Positions 6,901 to 14,219 of a stretch of 29,822 nt of DNA are shown in pieces (the first letter of the stretch is position 1; each line of letters starts with the position of its first letter). Location: assembly GCA_016783505.1 (NCBI GenBank), contig JADHWK010000026.1, forward strand, positions 1-29,822. Direction: 5' to 3'. The DNA is from Candidatus Zhuqueibacterota bacterium (GTDB lineage: Bacteria; BS750m-G25). The notes under the pieces were generated by a model. That model made no database searches. It had not been told where the DNA came from and worked only from the letters and a program-made list of their open reading frames with translations. The translations under genes and the position numbers were made by a program.

Positions 6901-7047
6901 ACCCCTAAAAAAATCGCTGAAATATCGGGATTAACTCCATTACTTTGAAATTGTTGGAGTTAAGGCGTCAGCCTTTTATAAAAAGTCTGTGTAATCTGTG
7001 GTCTATTTTCAGTTGAAAAATGATAATTGAAAAGACCAGAACCTATC

Positions 7048-7827
7048 TTATTTATCCTGAAACTTCGGCTGTCTCTTCTGGATGAATGCACCAATTCCCT
7101 CCCGCATGTCCTCGGTCTCGCAGATGAGGCCGAACAGATGGGCTTCCATCTTAAGGCCTTCCTCCAGACTAACCTTTAACCCCTCTTCAATGGCCTCCAT
7201 TACCCGGGCGATGGCCACCGCCCCCTTGGCGGCAATGCGCTTGGCAATTCCCTGGGCCTGCTTGACCACCTCCATCCCCGGCACCACCTTGTTCACCAGC
7301 CCGATGCGGTAGGCCTCCTGGGCGGTGATCATGTCCCCGGTGAGGATCATCTCTGCCGCTTTCGCCCTTCCAACAATCCTCGGCAGCCTCTGGGTTCCCC
7401 CAAAACCCGGCATAATGCCCAGGTTGATCTCCGGCTGACCGAACCGGGCCCTATCGGAGGCGATCCGGAGGTGACAGGCCATGGCCAGTTCGTTCCCCCC
7501 ACCCAGGCACATGCCGTTGATGGCGGCGATGACCGGCTTGCGGAGTTTCTCCAATTTGTTGATGATACCCTGCCCTTTTGAGCAGATGTCCTCGCCATCC
7601 TGGACCGTCTTCAGGGTGTTGATCTCGTTGATGTCGGCCCCGGCGATGAAAAACATCCCCGCCCCGGTGAGCACTGCGGCCTTGATTTCGTCGTTATTGG
7701 CCACCTCGTCAATGCATTTATCCAGATCTTCCATGGTCGGTGTATCCAGTGCATTAGCTGGTGGGTGGTCAATGACGATCAAGGCCACCCGGTCCTCCAC
7801 CGTAAATTTGACGTTCTGCAATTCCAT
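7048..7827 (-). CDS. Enoyl-CoA hydratase (crotonase family)
   Basis: A 259-residue crotonase, the normal length for a short-chain enoyl-CoA hydratase, which hydrates 2-enoyl-CoA to 3-hydroxyacyl-CoA. The oxyanion-hole parts are seen at FFIAGADINEI and MCLGGGNELAMACHL. Both catalytic glutamates are present, E113 in GGGNELAMAC and E133 in FGQPEINLGIMPGFGGTQRL, so hydratase activity is likely rather than another crotonase reaction. The ATG at 7827 has GGAGGG 5-6 nt upstream. It lies 373 bp behind the hydroxyacyl-CoA dehydrogenase and 558 bp before the acyl-CoA dehydrogenase, so it may be transcribed separately or as part of a long operon with repeat-filled gaps. Confidence 0.94.
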   Translation of the reverse strand: MELQNVKFTVEDRVALIVIDHPPANALDTPTMEDLDKCIDEVANNDEIKAAVLTGAGMFFIAGADINEINTLKTVQDGEDICSKGQGIINKLEKLRKPVIAAINGMCLGGGNELAMACHLRIASDRARFGQPEINLGIMPGFGGTQRLPRIVGRAKAAEMILTGDMITAQEAYRIGLVNKVVPGMEVVKQAQGIAKRIAAKGAVAIARVMEAIEEGLKVSLEEGLKMEAHLFGLICETEDMREGIGAFIQKRQPKFQDK

Positions 7828-8200
7828 TGTTCCCTCCTGATTACCTTTTTAATCTTTGTAACAATTCAGCCACCCCGAAATAGTCACTTCACGACAATTC
7901 ACCTCCGAAGGAATCCCTTCGGGAAAAGGCACAAAGAAAAACGAATATGATAATCTTTAAATTTGGCTCTAGGTCGTTTCCCCCTATTTTTAAAGGGGAA
8001 CTAAGGGGAATTTTAAAATTTTTCGTTCAAAGCATTTGTTTTCTTTTGAAAAAATCCCCCTAAATCCCCCCCAGCCCTCCTTTATTAAAGGGGGGAATAA
8101 GGGGGGATTCAAAGGGAGACTTTGAGAAAGAACAAGGGATTCATAAATAGGATTTAGTGGTGAACTGTTACTAATTTTTCTCCAGGTTTATTTTCAGAAA
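7828..8200. other. 373-bp spacer with G/C-run inverted repeats
   Basis: No gene is seen. The spacer contains the CCGAAGG-AATC-CCTTCGG hairpin (7905-7922), an inverted repeat of C- and G-runs (7979-8112), and the 12-mer GTGAACTGTTAC (8160-8171) shared exactly with the spacer at 4304. Confidence 0.6.
7979..8112. repeat. CCCCC/GGGGG inverted-repeat element in two copies
   Basis: The first copy (7979-8011) pairs CCCCTATTTTTAAAGGGG and ends in AAGGGGAATTTT. The second (8052-8109) pairs AATCCCCCTAAATCCCCCC with GGGGGGAATAAGGGGGGATT. AAATCCCCCT...AGGGGGATTT elements are widely dispersed in bacterial spacers and can form long hairpins. Confidence 0.6.
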
Positions 8201-9409
8201 TTAATGGGTGTAGAACCCTCGACCGGTCTTTTTCCCCAGCAGTCCCCCGGCCACCATTTTCTTCAACAACGGGGCTGGCCAGAAGCGAAAACCCAGTTCG
8301 CCCTTTAATTTTTCTAAACCCTTTAGGATGAAATCCAGTCCCAGCTCATCAGCATATTTCAGGGGACCTCCCTTGTCCTGGGGAAATCCCGTTCCCGCCA
8401 TCATAGCAATATCAATCTCCGAGACCGAGGAGATTTTCTCCTGAAGAGCCAGAATAGCCTCATTGACCATAGTATAAAACAGCCTTTCGGGGGAAAACTC
8501 TGTCTTTTTCAGTCCCTGTTCCTTTTGAATCTTAGCGATGATTTCCTGCAGACCTTTTTCAGAACCGTCCTCGTCATAATAGCCGGTCCCCGATTTCTGG
8601 CCGTATCGTCCCTCCTGGTAGAGACGTTCGATGATAATCGGCGGTGCCATCCGGTGGCCGTAGCCTTCCTCCATAATCTTGGAGACCTTATAGACAACGT
8701 CGTTCCCCAGCATATCACATAGGGTGAAGGGACCCATGGGCATGCCGAAATCCACCATCGCTTTGTCTATTTCGGTGGCGGTTGCTGCTCCCTCCTGAAG
8801 GGCCGTAGCGGCCTCCCCAAGATAGGGGGCCAATAGCCGATTTACCAGAAAGCCGGGGCATTCCTCTACCCGGACGGGAAGTTTTCGCAGGGATTCAGAG
8901 AAGGCCATCACATCGTTTACCGTCTCGTCGGAGGTCAGCACCCCGGGGATGACCTCCACCAGCTTCATCACGTGAGCCGGGTTGAAGAAGTGCATCCCCA
9001 CCACCTTCCCCAGCCTTTTGGTGACCGAAGCAATTTCGGAGATGAACAGGGCTGAGGTATTGGTGGCCAGTATGGTTGTCTCCGGGCAGGCCCTGTCCAG
9101 TTCAGCAAAGACCTTTTTCTTAACCCCCATATCTTCGGGCACCGCTTCGATGACCAGGTCCACATCGGCAAAGTCATCGTAGGTCAAAGTCCCCGTGGCC
9201 AGCATGATCTTGGGTTCGGCATCCTCGGGGGTCATCTTCCCCTTATTTATACGGGACTGATAAATGGAACGTACCTTGGCCAGCGCGTTATCCACCGCTC
9301 CCTGATCAATATCCTTCACCACCACCGGAATCCCGGCGTAGGTGATCACTTGGGCGATAGCCCCCCCCATGGTTCCCCCTCCCACTACAGCAGCTTTATA
9401 AATATACAT
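8201..9409 (-). CDS. 3-hydroxyacyl-CoA dehydrogenase
   Basis: A 402-residue protein that oxidises 3-hydroxyacyl-CoA to 3-ketoacyl-CoA with NAD. The Rossmann motif GGGTMGGAIAQ is at residues 10-20. The active site includes S119 in ATNTSAL, H140 in GMHFFNPAH and E152 in MKLVEVIPG. The C-terminal half has two dehydrogenase C-domains (GFLVNRLLAPYLGEA, then TMVNEAILALQEKI with GLLGKKTGRGFY at the end), the layout of the dehydrogenase part of FadB/FadJ without their hydratase domain. The hydratase is encoded separately just downstream. The ATG at 9409 has AGGAGGA upstream, and the thiolase stop is only 13 bp away, so the two genes form one transcript. Confidence 0.94.
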   Translation of the reverse strand: MYIYKAAVVGGGTMGGAIAQVITYAGIPVVVKDIDQGAVDNALAKVRSIYQSRINKGKMTPEDAEPKIMLATGTLTYDDFADVDLVIEAVPEDMGVKKKVFAELDRACPETTILATNTSALFISEIASVTKRLGKVVGMHFFNPAHVMKLVEVIPGVLTSDETVNDVMAFSESLRKLPVRVEECPGFLVNRLLAPYLGEAATALQEGAATATEIDKAMVDFGMPMGPFTLCDMLGNDVVYKVSKIMEEGYGHRMAPPIIIERLYQEGRYGQKSGTGYYDEDGSEKGLQEIIAKIQKEQGLKKTEFSPERLFYTMVNEAILALQEKISSVSEIDIAMMAGTGFPQDKGGPLKYADELGLDFILKGLEKLKGELGFRFWPAPLLKKMVAGGLLGKKTGRGFYTH

Positions 9410-9422
9410 TTATCCTCCTTTC

Positions 9423-10613
9423 CTATTTTCTCTCAATAATCATCGCCCCCCCCATCCCACCACCCACGCAGGCGGTGGCCAGTCCCAATTGGGCGTCGTT
9501 CTGTTTCATAATATTCATTAGGGTAACCAACAACCTGGCCCCGGTGGCCCCCACCGGATGCCCCAGGGCGATGGCCCCCCCGTGGATATTGAATTTCTCC
9601 TCGGGGATTTTAAGCTCCCTCATGCAGGGCAGGGCCTGGGCAGCGAAGGCCTCATTAAGCTCCACAAAATCAATATCGTCCATCTTCAATATTGCCCTGC
9701 CTAAGGCCTTGGGCACGGCGTGGATGGGCCCCTCCCCCATGAAGGCTGGGCTGAGGGCGGCGTAGGCATAAGAGCGCACATAAAATTCCGGGGTATAGCC
9801 CAGCCCTACCGATTTTTCCTTAGTCATTACCACCATCGCCGCCGCCCCATCGGAGATGGGGCAGGAGTTGCCCGGGGTTACCGTACCGTTCTCCTTGAAA
9901 ATGGTTGGATACAAAGCGAGAATCTGCTTGTTAAGGCCGATATTGATGGTCTCATCCTCGGAAACCGGCTCCGAGGCCACCTCCCGTCCGGCCATCTTTT
10001 TGGGGACCTGGATGGTGACGATCTCGTCCTTGAACTTCCCCTCCCGGGTGGCCCGGAAGGCCTTCTTATGGCTCCAGATGGCGAATTCGTCCTGTTCCTC
10101 CCGGCTGATCCCGTATTTTTCAGCCACGTTCTCAGCCGTTCCTCCCATGATCTGACCGACAACGGGATCCGTCAGCCCCTCCCAGATGCAATCCACCAGA
10201 TCACCCGATTGCAACCGGTAACCGAAACGGGCTTTCCGCAGAAGATAGGGGGCGTTGGACATACTCTCGGTTCCCCCAATCAGAAAAACCTCTCCATCCC
10301 CGCTCTGAATGGCTTGATAAGCACAGGTAACCGCCTGAATGCTGGAGACGCAGAGGCGCTGGATGGTTTGGGCAGGAACGTGTTCTGGGACCCCGGCCTG
10401 AAGTGCCGCCACCCGGGCGATGTTGGGGGCATCTGAGGACTGGATGATGCAGCCCACAATGACATCATCAATAATTCCCGGGTCCAACTCCAGCCTTTTA
10501 ATCTGCTCCTCAAAAAGGATCTTCATCAGTTCCTGGGCGGTGATATCCCTTAAGGCTCCCCCAAAGGCCCCCATTGGTGTTCTCACCCCACCCAGAATGA
10601 CCACTTCTTTCAT
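9423..10613 (-). CDS. Thiolase (acetyl-CoA C-acyltransferase)
   Basis: A 396-residue thiolase that cleaves 3-ketoacyl-CoA with CoA. The nucleophile C88 lies in QRLCVSSIQAV, H352 in GGAIALGHPVGATGARL and the base C382 in ATACVGGGMGGA, so all catalytic residues are present. ELNEAFAAQA is the usual NEAFA motif. The ATG at 10613 is chosen because GGAGGATACG directly precedes it; a TTG at 10625 would place that ribosome site inside the gene. Whether it prefers acetoacetyl-CoA or longer substrates is not visible. It is the first enzyme gene after the FadR-like regulator, 169 bp behind it, and is closely followed by the hydroxyacyl-CoA dehydrogenase. Confidence 0.94.
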   Translation of the reverse strand: MKEVVILGGVRTPMGAFGGALRDITAQELMKILFEEQIKRLELDPGIIDDVIVGCIIQSSDAPNIARVAALQAGVPEHVPAQTIQRLCVSSIQAVTCAYQAIQSGDGEVFLIGGTESMSNAPYLLRKARFGYRLQSGDLVDCIWEGLTDPVVGQIMGGTAENVAEKYGISREEQDEFAIWSHKKAFRATREGKFKDEIVTIQVPKKMAGREVASEPVSEDETINIGLNKQILALYPTIFKENGTVTPGNSCPISDGAAAMVVMTKEKSVGLGYTPEFYVRSYAYAALSPAFMGEGPIHAVPKALGRAILKMDDIDFVELNEAFAAQALPCMRELKIPEEKFNIHGGAIALGHPVGATGARLLVTLMNIMKQNDAQLGLATACVGGGMGGAMIIERK

Positions 10614-10659
10614 CGTATCCTCCAAAAATAGCGGTAAATTGTCACGCTATCTCAACGAA

Positions 10660-10737
10660 AGTCCCGAAACTTCGGGACTAATAACAGTATGTTTCAACAT
10701 ACTTTCTTAGAGTTAGCATAGGAATTTATTCCTATGC
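10660..10737. repeat. Three consecutive perfect inverted repeats
   Basis: AGTCCCGAA-AC-TTCGGGACT (10660-10679), AGTATGTT-TC-AACATACT (10686-10703) and GCATAGGAAT-TT-ATTCCTATGC (10716-10737) lie one after another in the spacer between the regulator and the thiolase. Arms are 9, 8 and 10 bp with 2-nt centres. They could form hairpins in the mRNA leader, attenuate read-through from the regulator gene, or bind proteins. The first belongs to the dispersed TCCCGAA family. Confidence 0.6.
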
Positions 10738-10782
10738 GGTAGTTCTGCAACAGGCCCGCCCGACTGATATAGTTTTGACTGC

Positions 10783-11370
10783 TTAGGTCCGAATCCCACC
10801 AATGAAAATATTGCCGATCTGCTCTACGGTCTCCATCAGGTCATAGCTTTTTTTCTTGGACAGCACCCAGAAGGTGGCCGTCTCATCGAGGGCGCCGAAG
10901 TAGCTGCGCTTAAAAACGATGGGTTTAATATCAGGTCGGATGACCCCTTCCCGCTGACCTTCTTCCACCAGCCCGCCGATAATCCGCAGATATTCCATGA
11001 ATTTTTCGTTCTGGTATTCTTTCATAAACTTATTGCTCTGTCTCAGTTCGATCTGGATCACTTCGGCCAGGTTCTGGTTTTCCAGCACCATCCGGGCATA
11101 GACCCGGGCAAAGCGTTTCAGCTTATTTAACACCCCATCTTCCTCGGCCAACTCCTGTCGGGTGCGGGCGATGATCTTGTCCATCTCCGTCTCAAAAAGG
11201 GAGATCAGGATGTCATCCTTATTTTTGAAGTACAGGTAAACAGTGCCATCGGCTACCCCTGCCTCTTTGGCAACATCGGCCACCCGGGTGTGGAAGAAGC
11301 CCTTCTGGGCGAACACCTTAACGGCTGCCCGAAGGATGCGGTCAAATTTGAGATTGTCCTTGGGTTTCAT
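10783..11370 (-). CDS. fadR: TetR-family repressor, FadR (Bacillus YsiA) type
   Basis: From the ATG at 11370 the protein has 195 residues. The N-terminal helix-turn-helix reads RILRAAVKVFAQKGFFHTRV, ADVAKEAGVADGTVYLYFKN, KDDILISLF, very close to Bacillus FadR, and the ligand domain shares ELRQSN and ALDETATFWV. That family represses beta-oxidation genes and is released by long-chain acyl-CoA. An ATG at 11397 opens the same frame nine codons earlier, but it falls inside the operator and slightly ahead of the start of transcription predicted from the promoter, so I prefer 11370 even though its ribosome site (AAAGAAA) is weak. It heads the beta-oxidation locus and the operator at its own promoter implies autoregulation. 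Confidence 0.9.
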   Translation of the reverse strand: MKPKDNLKFDRILRAAVKVFAQKGFFHTRVADVAKEAGVADGTVYLYFKNKDDILISLFETEMDKIIARTRQELAEEDGVLNKLKRFARVYARMVLENQNLAEVIQIELRQSNKFMKEYQNEKFMEYLRIIGGLVEEGQREGVIRPDIKPIVFKRSYFGALDETATFWVLSKKKSYDLMETVEQIGNIFIGGIRT

Positions 11371-11378
11371 TTTCTTTA

Positions 11379-11396
11379 TGAATGAATAGTCATTCA
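11379..11396. promoter_or_regulatory. FadR-type operator
   Basis: TGAATGAATAGTCATTCA fits the known Bacillus FadR box (TGAATGANTANTCATTCA). It overlaps the likely transcription start of the TetR gene, so bound repressor would block its own promoter. I saw no second full copy before the other beta-oxidation genes; half-site-like TCATTCA and TGAATGA occur around 5181 and 5295 only. Confidence 0.8.
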
Positions 11397-11401
11397 TTTA
11401 T

Positions 11402-11429
11402 AATATAACAAAAAAATCCTTAATGTCAA
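11402..11429 (-). promoter_or_regulatory. Sigma-70 promoter of the FadR-like gene
   Basis: TTGACA (11424-11429), 16-nt spacer and TATATT (11402-11407) on the minus strand. Predicted start is around 11395, inside the operator and about 25 nt before the ATG at 11370. The -35 box lies within the loop and arm of the hairpin at 11411-11438. The box sequences and spacing equal those of the candidate promoter at 6867-6894. Confidence 0.65.
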
Positions 11430-11438
11430 GGATTTTTT
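11411..11438. terminator. Bidirectional AT-rich hairpin terminator
   Basis: AAAAAATCCTT and AAGGATTTTTT form perfect 11-bp arms around AATGTC. Each strand ends in a T-run, so it can stop transcripts from the GGDEF-like gene that ends at 11465. It is GC-poor, hence moderate strength. It overlaps the -35 region of the next gene's promoter. Confidence 0.6.
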
Positions 11439-11464
11439 AATGAGTTTTCATTGTTTAGATTAGC

Positions 11465-12004
11465 TCACCCTTTATCAGGTTCCGTCATGTTTTTTGACTT
11501 TGGGGGTCCCCCAACAAATGGTATTTTCAAATCCTCCTCAGCCAGTGTGATCAACTTGGCCGGATCATTCACATCAATAGGATAGATAGCCACCCCCAGC
11601 CCCATCTTTCCCCATCCCTGTTCGGAGGCGATTCCCAAAAAGCGTTTTTTAATTACCGAAGGAACTTCAGCAGCGGTGACCCCGGGCAGGATCACCGAAT
11701 ACCGCCGCACCGCCGTCTGCATCACCACGTCATACTGCCGCACTCCTTTCTTAAGATGCTCCACGTAGACAGTCTTTCCGGGCAGGAACTTATGCACTCC
11801 CCGGGGAATAGCCTCATTTAATTCCAACATCAAGAAACCCACGTTATAATGAAACCGATCTGCCCGGCTCATCTCTACCGCCAGGGACCGCTCCATCAAC
11901 TTCCTCCGTTTGCGAAAGGTCCGCTTGAGGTTCCATCTGTCTAGAATCCAACCGACCAAGATGAAGACTGCTAAGGCGATAATTCCATAGATAAAATAAT
12001 TCAT
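11465..12004 (-). CDS. Membrane-anchored protein with degenerate GGDEF-like domain
   Basis: From the ATG at 12004, with AGGATG just upstream, this gives 179 residues. Residues 3-20 form one membrane helix (YFIYGIIALAVFILVGWI), followed by a basic KRTFRKRRK stretch, so the rest is cytoplasmic. The soluble part follows the GGDEF fold: EMSRADRFHYNVGFLMLELN, VRQYDVVMQTAVRRYSVILPGV, then GLGVAIYPID. The GGDEF signature itself is replaced by AVRRYSVILPG, and the metal-binding acidic residues are missing, so it should not make c-di-GMP. It could sense or scaffold, but no function can be assigned. It follows argF after about 200 bp; upstream in-frame codons to 12202 are low-complexity spacer. Confidence 0.6.
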   Translation of the reverse strand: MNYFIYGIIALAVFILVGWILDRWNLKRTFRKRRKLMERSLAVEMSRADRFHYNVGFLMLELNEAIPRGVHKFLPGKTVYVEHLKKGVRQYDVVMQTAVRRYSVILPGVTAAEVPSVIKKRFLGIASEQGWGKMGLGVAIYPIDVNDPAKLITLAEEDLKIPFVGGPPKSKNMTEPDKG

Positions 12005-12055
12005 ACCGCATCCTATTAGTTTAATCAATGGTAATTGTTTAGCTATCTGAAATTG

Positions 12056-12156
12056 AAAAACAGAAGAGGAGCAGAGGGGCTGGGGAGCAGGAGAGAGAAA
12101 AAATCCCTTTTCCCCCTTGCTCCTCCGCTCCCCTGCACCCCGGCTTTTCCATCCTG
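12056..12156. repeat. Purine/pyrimidine inverted-repeat spacer
   Basis: GGAGCAGAGGGGCTGGGGAG on one side and CTCCTCCGCTCCCCTG followed by CACCCC on the other form an imperfect inverted repeat between argF and the GGDEF-like gene. GGGGAGCAGG-type elements are commonly dispersed in spacers. The region is open in one frame but does not look coding. Confidence 0.4.
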
Positions 12157-12202
12157 ATACCTTCCCATTCGTTATTAACTTCCCATAGTTAAACTGATAC
12201 AA

Positions 12203-13114
12203 TCAATGAATCAATTTTATCAAAATAGCCTTCTGAATGTGAAGCCTGTTTTCCGCCTGATCAAAGACTACCGAATGGGGACCATCCATCACCAGGGCCG
12301 TGATCTCCTGACCCCGGTCAGCGGGCAGGCAGTGCATGACAATGCAGTCCGGGTGGGCGTGTCTCAACAGCCCCTCGTTGACCTGAAATTTCCTCAGCAG
12401 TTCGGCTCTCGCCTCCGCCAAGTGCTTCTGTCCCATCGAGGCCCAGACATCGGTGTAGACCACATCGGCACCCGAGATGGCTTTAAGGGGGTCATCGGTA
12501 ATTGTAATCTGGCTTATTCCGGCCTTTCGGGCCCGGGCCAAGACCTCCCCATCCGGCGGGGTATCAGGGGAAGTAGCAATCCGAAGATCAAAAGGCAATC
12601 GAGAGGCGGCGTTCAGCCAAGAGTTGGCCACGTTGTTACCATCACCGAGATAGGCCACCTTCATCCCCTCGATCTTACCCTTCTTCTCAACGATGGTTAA
12701 CATATCCCCCATCACCTGGCAGGGATGCAAAAGGTCGGTCAATCCATTAATAACGGGCACATCAGCAAAACGGGCCAGCTCCTCCAAGGCCGACTGGGCG
12801 AAGGTGCGGATCATGATCCCGTCCACATAGCGGGAGAGTACCTTGGCGGCATCGTGGATGGACTCCCGCACCCCCAGTTGAATCTCTTTATCCGTGATAT
12901 ACAAAGCCGTCCCCCCCAATTGGGCTACCCCTACCTCGAAGCTCACCCTGGTGCGCAGAGAGGGTTTATGGAAAATGAGGGCGATGGTCTTTCCGGCTAA
13001 AGGTTTGGGACATTCAGCCTTTTTTGTCTTTTCCTTTAATTGCCGGGCCAGCCGAAAGGTGTCGTCTATTTCTGAACCCGTAAAGTCAGGAATGGCTAAA
13101 AAATCCTTTTTCAT
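12203..13114 (-). CDS. argF: Ornithine carbamoyltransferase
   Basis: A 303-residue carbamoyltransferase that makes citrulline from ornithine and carbamoyl phosphate in arginine synthesis. The carbamoyl-phosphate loop reads KPSLRTRVSFE (residues 50-60, S-x-R-T-R at 52-56), HPCQ is at 130-133, and the catalytic HCLPA is at 261-265. ATNTS-like aspartate carbamoyltransferase features are absent, and HCLP supports ornithine as substrate. The ATG at 13114, behind AAGGAGAAGG, is favoured over upstream codons to 13180. Its first 29 bp overlap the end of the nucleotidyltransferase gene upstream, so the two are translated from one message. No other arg gene lies in the window. Confidence 0.94.
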   Translation of the reverse strand: MKKDFLAIPDFTGSEIDDTFRLARQLKEKTKKAECPKPLAGKTIALIFHKPSLRTRVSFEVGVAQLGGTALYITDKEIQLGVRESIHDAAKVLSRYVDGIMIRTFAQSALEELARFADVPVINGLTDLLHPCQVMGDMLTIVEKKGKIEGMKVAYLGDGNNVANSWLNAASRLPFDLRIATSPDTPPDGEVLARARKAGISQITITDDPLKAISGADVVYTDVWASMGQKHLAEARAELLRKFQVNEGLLRHAHPDCIVMHCLPADRGQEITALVMDGPHSVVFDQAENRLHIQKAILIKLIH

Positions 13115-14030
13115 CCTTCTCCTTGGTCTTACTCCGGTTCCGCCAAAGATTTTCCCCGATAGAAATATCCTCGAAAGCATCTATATCGAGTGCCGGAGAA
13201 GCGTCTTTTATTTCGATTAATTTAAACCGGGTTCCCAACAATTCACCAAGCTTAGTTTCCATCCCCTTTTTGGTCAATTTTTTCTGTAAATATTTTCTTA
13301 CTTCCCGGCGAGCAAATTTGATAACGGTTACTATCTTTGTAGGATTTCTTAATTTTCGAACCGAATAGGCAAGATTTATTAACTCCAAGTTCCTAATCCC
13401 TTGAGGGTTAGCAAAACCCAGATTGGCGATCCGAAAACCCTTCCTCCCATATTTATCGGCCCCCTCTTTCCCCCTAGAATTATCATCAATCATCCAAAAA
13501 TAAGGTCTTTTTCTGAACCACTTTGTTGTTGGTTTTAGGGTTCTCCGGCTGACTACGGCGAAAAGGAAATCAAAATCCCTTTGATAAGACTGGCATTCCC
13601 TAACAAAATAGTCTATATCGGCCGGGGCTATAAACGGGATATCGGATGGGACAAACAAGGCGTGATTGGTGGCGCTGCTATTTTCATAGCTCAGCAGAGC
13701 GTTTTCCAGAAAGGGTCCCATTTGTTGAACAACCTTTACCGGGGTCTCCATACGGTTTATTATACCGACTTTTTGCTCAATCCTTTTCTTCTCCCCGACA
13801 ATCACAACCTCTGCAATAGTCTTCGCTTTATCCAAAGAATGGAGCACATATTCCATCATAGGTCTTAATTTTATCACCCCATCAATATTGCCTTTAAAAT
13901 TCCTCAGGGGTTTGTATTCACCGAACAAATAAGTTTCGTTGTAGATGAAGCGATAAAGGACCTTACTTATCGAATCATACCAAGATTTCTTTACCTTCCC
14001 CCCTGCTAATAATATTGCGCTGACCATCAT
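13086..14030 (-). CDS. MobA-like NTP transferase
   Basis: A 314-residue protein starting MMVSAILLAGGKVKK, the nucleotide-binding LAGG motif of the MobA/GlmU-type transferases, followed by EYKPLRNFKGN, KLRPMMEYVLHSLDKAK, VVIVGEKKRIE and the metal-site segment ALFVPSDIPFIAPADIDYFV near residues 123-142. A long C-terminal half holds a basic helical region (KFARREVRKYLQKKLTKKG) and PALDIDAFEDI, the conserved end of this family. Substrate is unknown; relatives transfer nucleotides to sugars, phospholipid heads or cofactors. The start could be 14030 or 14027, and neither has a strong ribosome site. It overlaps argF by 29 bp. Confidence 0.75.
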   Translation of the reverse strand: MMVSAILLAGGKVKKSWYDSISKVLYRFIYNETYLFGEYKPLRNFKGNIDGVIKLRPMMEYVLHSLDKAKTIAEVVIVGEKKRIEQKVGIINRMETPVKVVQQMGPFLENALLSYENSSATNHALFVPSDIPFIAPADIDYFVRECQSYQRDFDFLFAVVSRRTLKPTTKWFRKRPYFWMIDDNSRGKEGADKYGRKGFRIANLGFANPQGIRNLELINLAYSVRKLRNPTKIVTVIKFARREVRKYLQKKLTKKGMETKLGELLGTRFKLIEIKDASPALDIDAFEDISIGENLWRNRSKTKEKDEKGFFSHS

Positions 14031-14068
14031 ATTATAAAATTAACCCATTCCTCATAGTTAATGTGGCA

Positions 14069-14088
14069 CAGGTTTCGTTAGAAACCTG
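14069..14088. repeat. Hairpin CAGGTTTC-GTTA-GAAACCTG
   Basis: Perfect 8-bp arms with a GTTA loop in the 189-bp spacer after the HEPN-like gene. On the minus strand it follows that gene's stop by about 130 bp. No strong T-run follows. GGCACAGGTTTC...GAAACCTG elements recur in spacers of many genomes. Confidence 0.45.
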
Positions 14089-14219
14089 CGTTCTTACAAA
14101 TTATGTAATCTCTATGCATGCATTGACATATTTAATGCAATTCAAACAATTTAGAAAAAATCGATTTTTACAATAATTTAGTTTTAGTTAAAATTTTACT
14201 CTAATTTAATATTCCTATT

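Larger units (their letters stand above)
6490..7047. other. 558-bp AT-rich spacer with promoter and repeats
   Basis: No real gene is seen; an open frame at 6529-6717 is made largely of dispersed repeat sequence. The spacer holds a TCCCGAATCTTCGGGA palindrome (6562-6577), a CTCTGCGTTCTCAGCGAACTC-type repeat at about 6601-6632, a promoter candidate with flanking inverted repeat (6840-6900), and a CTGTGTAATCTGTGG stretch near 6988. The last two repeat types occur in the spacers of many unrelated bacterial genomes. Confidence 0.5.

Noticed and set aside
9720-10436. Long plus-strand frame opposite the thiolase gene (238 codons)
   Set aside because: It is the antisense shadow of a GC-rich gene; the sense strand carries every thiolase catalytic residue.
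12005-12202. N-terminal extension of the GGDEF-like protein to 12202
   Set aside because: The extension is translated from a purine-rich repeat spacer; the ATG at 12004 has a ribosome site and directly begins the membrane helix.
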